A stretch of DNA of 64,000 bases, from contig JABWDB010000001.1 of assembly GCA_019614645.1 (NCBI GenBank), forward strand, positions 26,963,501 through 27,027,500, given 5' to 3'. A program made the position numbers and the translations under genes. The DNA comes from Stratiolaelaps scimitus (Eukaryota; Arthropoda; Arachnida; Mesostigmata; Laelapidae). Below are positions 58,466 to 64,000 of the stretch, piece after piece; position 1 is the stretch's first letter; each line of letters begins with the position of its first letter. The notes beneath the pieces were generated by a model that saw only the letters and a program-made list of their open reading frames with translations, was not told the DNA's origin and ran no database searches.

Positions 58466-60940
58466 AAGCTCAACAATCTACAGATTGATAACAAAAACAT
58501 CATTTGGATGTCCAGCTATATCGAAAACTTATTAGCACAAGTATTCTGCTCGATAAGATACTACTATTAACTATTATGCAGTGCCACGACTTCGATTCTC
58601 TCCAGAGATGCCTCAACAGTCGTCCGGTCTTGCATATACGGTGGAAAATCAAATCATTCTGGAACGTTCGTTATTATCGACTTCCTGACGAGTCGCCAGT
58701 TTGGATTTCATTTCCGCAAGCTATATGCCAGACAGCTAACAACCGTGTACGAGATATAACAAATTTCGTCAGAACTAAAACGATTTTACTGATCTATAGC
58801 TGACACCGCTATTATATTGTAGACTTCAAGTACGATATCATTTCACGTGACGAGAAACGCACGAGTTCCTGAACTGCATGCGTAGGCTGTTAACAATACA
58901 TCGCCGAACACTAGTTTAAATTTAAACACCCTTGCAAAAGTTGTCAAAAGTCGTAACTGAGCAAACAAAATGACCTTTTTATTGGTAGCGATCTTTTTCT
59001 GTATTCGAAACTGGCAGGGAGGGATGGCGTAATTGAGAGATTTACAAAACATGAAAGGCGGTCTTCTCGTGACCTTTTATACGTTAAGATATTCTGCTTA
59101 GTAAACGCTATTCTGTACACGTTACCCTAGTCATTATTTGCCAAGCTGTTGCTGTTGTCAAGTGAATGGCACAAGGGACTGACGTTTACAAAACCGCTCC
59201 TTGATTAGTTATTCTCCAAGGGAATGGGTCCGGGACAGCTATACCGTTGAGGTGTGGCTGCTGTTACTGCTAATAATAATAATAATAATAATAATACTAG
59301 TGACTGCGATGATGATGATGTTGGCGATGACACGGATGCGACAATAGGCCTTCCATTTTGCTGCGTCTATTCTATATATCTTTTGTGCTCGTCGCCTGTA
59401 TCTGCCTCACGTGCGAAGCAATCGAGTCCACTCGTCACCGTTATCCCGGCAAGCTTGAGGGATCCAGCCTGGACGATGTCATCCCTGAATAGAATTCACG
59501 TCAAAAGCTCATTCACGCCCGCTGGTCACCATTGGAGAAGCAATCGCTCACCGATGTTCCATTTCTCGCGCCGCTCTCGTTGTTTTGTTATCGACACCGT
59601 CGTATGTGCCGACGATAGTTGTCGACATCGAGACTCGCTCGTCCACCCGTATTTCACACTGCGCCGCTATGTGAACACCGGCCTGCACATGCAGCGTGAG
59701 CCCTTTTGAGCTGACTTGAAGACGACTCGGCAAAGCCTCGGGCGGTGTCGTGCAATGCCACGAAGCTCGTGTATTTCTTGACGGGTGATGACAGCCAGGT
59801 GTGGGTCGACCTGTACGGTTTCCTTAGAGACACCGAGCGAACGAATTCGTTGGTTTTATTGAGGGTCGACCTATTCCTATGCGAGGTGTCACAAACCGTC
59901 ACTGTGTACCCGCACCTGCGCACTTGTCCCTCTCGATATAGATTTAGAAAACGTTACTGTCTGTTAGAGAGAAAAATTAAAATAAATACGTTAATTATCT
60001 TCTCGCTTAGTTTGGTGACCAGCGTGCCACAAAGCGTGCCCCGATTCGGTTCCGTGTGGTTTCGTAACGTCGAAAACGAAGGAAACATCGTCACTTAACT
60101 ACCTGATGCTGTGGATCAAGTTGACCGCTTTATATAAGCGTGTGTTTTTAGGGAGCCATCAGCCTATTATTCTAACGAAACGTTCTGCTCGGGAGAGTGT
60201 GCAAGTGAGTTCCACGCGAACACATGCGGTAGTGTTATATGAGACTGCAGCTCGTAACTTTGCAAATGTTCTTCCATCTGCAACAAACCTTTGAACAAGC
60301 TTGACCTCATGGGTCAGAGTCGGTTTAGTTCCGGTTGAGTATGTAGCGTATCTCATGGACACCATAATCGTCGCTCTCTGGTTTGCCACTGATTTTAACG
60401 CCGGCGATAATAATTGTACTAATTCAAGCACCCATCACCTCTACCAGAAATATTGGTGGACGAAGTGACAAAACCCCGAGAAAGGTAAGCATATGTATGA
60501 CGCAGAATAATCTTTTTATTTCGATCTGTTTTGGACAATATTTCTGAAGTAAAGAACCGATTTTGTCCAATTTCGCACTCACCCAAGTTTTCACTCAATT
60601 TCTGTTGGGGAGTGGTTTATTTACCTATAGAATTTTTCCTTCTGGTTCTGTAGAAACGCTTGTGTTGAGCGGTGCGCCTAGTTTTGTTTAAAATATACCA
60701 CATTGCAAATGTGCGTTCACACTCGTCTGCGTACCTACCGAACTTTGTTTATTGAAGCCTATACATGTAAGGCAAGTAAAAGTTCCTTCTAATCATAATA
60801 TAGAATATTGATTTGTTAATTTGAATACACGGCACAATTGACCTCTTCGTCGTTTGCGCAGACCACCTCAAAAAGCTGGGGCCTTGGCCTCGGCTTTGTG
60901 CGTCAGTCGCGGGTGTGCTGACAATGGATGTTCAGGCTAT
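58466..60940. other. AT-rich stretch, no secure gene
   Basis: (TAA)n at 59271-59295 and (GAT)n at about 59308-59322. A frame at 58610-58803 (+) follows a good acceptor tract (GATTCTCTCCAG) and is open for 64 codons (RLPDESPVWISFPQAICQT), but it has no partner. The 151- and 117-codon + frames at 59254-59709 and 59745-60098 have no domain. A donor-like AGAAAG before GTAAGC lies at 60484. Confidence 0.4.
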
Positions 60941-61403
60941 TCAGACTGTTAAGAATAAAATGGTCGAGGGCACAAATGACAATGGAAACTGGCATACGGA
61001 GCATGGGGTCAAGCTCGGATAGGAACGGTCTCTGTGCGTTGATGTAGTCATATTAACTACCTCGCAGTAGTTCGCGGTCAGTGTCAAGGTGAAGGCTGAA
61101 AGGCGACTGCGGCAAATTTGCTCTCTTTTGTTGGATTCTATGCAGCAGAACAATTAAATGTCAATGATGTGATTGAGTTTCAATTAGTCGATGTCTTTAC
61201 ATTAACCTGTTATACATGTTGATGTTGACGACAGTTAGGTGTACCTGTGATTAAGTAACATTCGGCATAGAAAATTAGAGAATTGACTCACCTCGCAGGA
61301 TGTACATTTGTGTGCTCACGATGAACCACTGCGAAGTGCATGCAGTGTGTGTGTCTTGGACGTGCTGTGCGGATTGATACTCATGGATAAAAATACGATG
61401 GCG
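60941..61403 (-). CDS. Putative 3' end of an unidentified gene, two-exon model
   Basis: Exon 1 (61403-61292) is bounded by a strong acceptor (GGTTTGTCTTTCAG) and a strong donor (CTGCGAG before GTGAGT). Of its three frames only one is open, reading RHRIFIHEYQSAQHVQDTH then QWFIVSTQMYILR. It leaves one base of a codon. After a 196-bp intron, another good acceptor (CAGTCGCCTTTCAG) opens exon 2 (61095-60941) in exactly the needed phase: FTLTLTANYCEVVNM, an N-glycosylation sequon (NMT), a short Cys pair (CSVC) and the end SFVPSTILFLTV with TGA. No AATAAA is evident downstream. Upstream exons should lie to the right of 61403, possibly outside the window. The family is not recognised; the sequon and hydrophobic end suggest a secreted or membrane protein. 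Confidence 0.4.
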
Positions 61404-62318
61404 CTGAAAGACAAACCTGTCATCAATCAAGGGTCAATTACGGATTGTCCATGGAGAAAAAACCGCCGATATTGAGGTTATTGATAAACTTTAGCATATC
61501 ACTTGATTAATGGGCGGATTTTTCACTCATGAATTAATTGATTTGTCTGACTCATATGAAGGCGAAGATTTAGAGCAAAATTATGAACTCAGATTTAGGC
61601 TGTAACAATTCCTTAAAGGATCTAATTATAGGAGAGACGAAAACTAATATTATTGTCATACCACGCTCCGAGTCCATCCAATATATCTGCTGACGGCAAA
61701 TTAATGTTAATTTTTCTTTCATTGTGCACTCAAACTCTTAGAGGAGACAATTTCAGAAAGGTTCCGGTCTAATGTCAAATGCAAATTATCACAAATAACA
61801 ATGAAAGGTCACCCGCATTGGAGGCATCTATTTATATTCCGAAATGTTTTATCGCTTGTTTGAACGGACATGCTTCAAATTAAAGCTTTGGCTCTATTGT
61901 CGCCCTGCTGGTTGGCTGCAAATTAACATATGAGATTCAGGCTACCGGATATACTCAAGGTTCTTGAAGAATGTACCTCGCGCATTACAGTAATGACGAT
62001 AATAATAATAGTGAATTATATGTGTGCATGAGTTACGTGCGGTTGTCTTTATATTTATTGTCTCGCAGAGCAGCTGTGTTCTGTCAAGTTTATTAATTTG
62101 CTCTAAATTTACTTCATGTTCTCTTTATTTCTGTTCATTTATTTTGTTTGAATACTGTAAGTGCTTTAGAATACGATTGAAGAAAATGTTCGGGTAAAAT
62201 ATATCTTAAAGTGTAAATAATATATGTATATATATATATATATAGTGTCTTTTTGTCCTGTGATCCCCAACGAGGACGGTGCTGTGAATGTGAGTCAACA
62301 ATTAATTACTCGTTAGTG
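61404..62318. other. AT-rich stretch, probably intron
   Basis: (TA)n at about 62222-62246 and a short (TAA)n near 61999-62010. No exon upstream of the - strand model was recognised. Confidence 0.45.
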
Positions 62319-62395
62319 AGTTGGCGTGACCATGTGTGCCGGTGCCTCGCGTGACGGAGCAAATACCATCGGTTCGATTCCGTATGTGTGTATCA
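62319..62395 (+). mobile_element. tRNA-like SINE head
   Basis: GTTGGCGTGACCATGTGTGCC (A-box-like) and ATCGGTTCGATTCCG (B box) are correctly ordered about 45 bases apart. The A-box region resembles that of the 58.3k copy (TGGC-x-TGA). The remainder is not recognisable. Confidence 0.45.
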
Positions 62396-62629
62396 CCATT
62401 CTTGAAATATCTGTTAGACTGTCGGTCTGACGTGTAAACGTGGGTTCCATCGAGGTATCTATTGGCTTAGCGAAACAGAGAGAAATATTTTTTGCCAACG
62501 AGGCAAAAAGATGCGTTTCTCCCGCGAGCTTAATAAAATGAGGTTACAATAGCTAGAATACATAAAGATGCAGAACTACCAATAAAACCAAAATCATCTA
62601 TCAATGACACAACAGGTTATTCAGTCCGT

Positions 62630-62775
62630 ATATCTTCCGGGCTGACTCGACGCCTTAAACGTTTAACGTCCACGGTACTGCTTTTGGCATTGCTTCGGAA
62701 GGCAAACCCCTTTGAATGCAAATGTGCAATCGTGTGGATCGAATCCGTGCACCTGCCTGCTTTTGTAAGCTGTCC
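62630..62775 (-). mobile_element. tRNA-derived SINE, family copy 2
   Basis: On the - strand it has GTGCACGGATTCGATCCACAC (B box), ATTGCACATTTGCATT, AGCAATGCCAAAAGCAGTAC and CGTGGACGTTAAACG, matching copy 1 at 58290-58465 block by block with scattered substitutions. The 12-mer GCAAATGTGCAA is identical in both on the + strand. Confidence 0.75.
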
Positions 62776-62912
62776 CCTAGTCAGGAAAAGCGCGAATGAT
62801 AGTTTTTTTTTTTAAAGAAAAGGGCAATATGGATTTAAGTTTCATTTAGGGTGAATATTCGGTTTTAATATTTGGCTAGATGCAAAATCGAGATATGGGC
62901 ACGGGGACGCTA

Positions 62913-63020
62913 TTAAATGAAGGAGAGAGAGATGGAGGAGGCGCTCAGTCGTCTCGCGACGAAATCTAATACGCTCTGAGTGTGAAAGTAGTGTCTTTGC
63001 ATCATCGTTGCGCGGTCTTC
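62913..63020 (-). CDS. Possible terminal exon (unidentified)
   Basis: A strong acceptor (GAGCTGTCTTCTGACAG) is followed in phase 0 by 35 codons ending at TAA, starting EDRATMMQRHYFHTQSVLDF. The peptide is protein-like, but an open stretch of this length after an acceptor-like tract is common by chance. Confidence 0.2.
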   Translation of the reverse strand, partial: EDRATMMQRHYFHTQSVLDFVARRLSASSISLSFI

Positions 63021-64000
63021 CTGTCAGAAGACAGCTCAAGCAGTGCTGCGTTCGAAAACCTAATCGTGGGCAACATGAGTCCCGAGGCGAACGACTTAAT
63101 CCGTCCGCACTTGGATTACTATAAGAACTGATATTCGGAAGCGCCCTGCTATACATCAGTGCTCTCGCATATCATAATGATTTATACTGTTCGATATACG
63201 AAAGTTGGTTAGCCAAGGACCCCTCGTGTTAGTTCTGGCGAATAACACAAAGATCACTGCGATTGGTGGCTCTATCCACGAACATTATCAATCACTATCG
63301 ACCTACATTAATTTAATTCGACAATCTGTTGCGCGCCCCGATCAAAAGAGAATTCGGTACATGCATCAAATAAATAAATACTCGATTTGTATATATATAT
63401 ATATATATATATCTATGTTACATCTATTCAATCGATGTCCCTGAAACAACATTGACCCTCAGGCATTAGTTAAGCGGAAATCGGCCATATCGCAGATTGT
63501 CAACGACGGCCATTTGCCCCAAGACCAACACTGGAGTTCTGCATATTTCCCGTATGGCCTATTACTGCGACTACCGAGAATACTTAATAATAACTGCGAA
63601 TTGCCAAGCACTTTTGGTGGTACTGCCTCTTCATTGTCAGCTGTTCGTTGGGGTCGTCCTCATCGACTACGTGTCACGTTGGTGTCCACCCACTGGGTCA
63701 CGCGATCCAGCGTGGCCCATAACCGTGCGATACTATCATGCCAGCTAACGGGATCCTGTAGCTGACAAGCGGAATAAGTGGCGGTGCCTACTCGATTGAT
63801 GTCGATCTAGCTTCTATTGTTGTTGTAGGTGTCGCTGTCGTCGTCATCGTTGTTGTTGCTGACTTTATCGTCGTTGGCGGAGCTAAGTGAGATTATTGCA
63901 TTGCGCCAGGCCAATACTGTACAGTATTGTCTTGATTCTGCCCTTGATACCACGGTTATCGTATGCAATTCGGTTCAGTTCAGCCTGTGTTCGAAGTAAC
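63021..64000. other. AT-rich end of the window, no secure gene
   Basis: (TA)n at about 63390-63412 and GTT/GTC-rich triplets near 63817-63870. Overlapping frames at 63497-63765 (+) have no domain. Confidence 0.45.

Noticed and set aside
1..64000. CRISPR arrays, operons, phage or plasmid modules
   Set aside because: No regularly spaced identical repeats and no tightly packed long ORFs; splice signals and retroposons indicate a eukaryotic chromosome.

Overview
This window looks like nuclear DNA of an arthropod. A mite or tick is my best guess, from overall texture only. It contains dispersed tRNA-derived SINEs, decayed non-LTR retrotransposons, many (TA)n and trinucleotide microsatellites, GT-AG splice signals, and no operons or prokaryotic genes. 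No complete, confidently named protein gene is present, no functional tRNA or rRNA gene was seen, and no CRISPR array was seen. Base composition alternates: GC-rich blocks full of CAG/CTG, CGG/GCC and GAC runs (about 1-5.7k, 5.9-8.1k, 9.5-11.3k, 12.6-13.5k, 14.7-16.6k, 17.2-17.7k, 18.3-19.4k, 21.3-24.3k, 28.5-30.7k, 32.8-34.7k, 40.2-40.9k, 44.3-45.4k) are separated by AT-rich DNA. The AT-rich type dominates after 35 kb.

The GC-rich blocks have the texture of CpG-rich promoters and untranslated first exons. Consensus splice donors close many of them (for example after positions 1194, 2535, 4447, 4860, 5429, 10830, 13320, 23904, 29749 and 40897 on the + strand, and 45129 on the - strand). A simple reading is one or more large, intron-rich regulatory loci with alternative first exons whose main coding exons lie outside the window. 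Many long open frames here are produced by trinucleotide repeats and are not genes.

Small exon models supported by splice signals and compatible reading phase are: a short secreted protein on the - strand (18394-19462); a first coding exon on the - strand (33649-33812); a two-exon membrane-protein 3' end on the - strand (41760-42311); two + strand exons resembling mitochondrial ribosome-recycling factor (53243-53284 and 54557-54633); and a two-exon 3' end on the - strand (60941-61403). All were read by eye and are provisional.

Mobile-element relics are clearer. They include the C-terminal, nuclease-like part of a retroelement reverse transcriptase (20440-21110, +), an R1-like LINE fragment with a YLDD reverse-transcriptase motif and a C-terminal zinc-binding motif (50190-50965, -), a possible Penelope-like GIY-YIG fragment (26414-26566, +), a shared CTTTAC-type 3' tail at three places, and several tRNA-like SINEs. 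Two of the SINEs, near 58.3k and 62.7k, are recognisable copies of one family. Two unidentified coding relics stand out: an open frame in very AT-rich DNA at 52051-52425 (-), and a stop-interrupted cysteine-rich, sequon-bearing frame at 30880-31651 (+). A perfect 21-bp inverted repeat with a 3-nt loop sits at 16163-16207.
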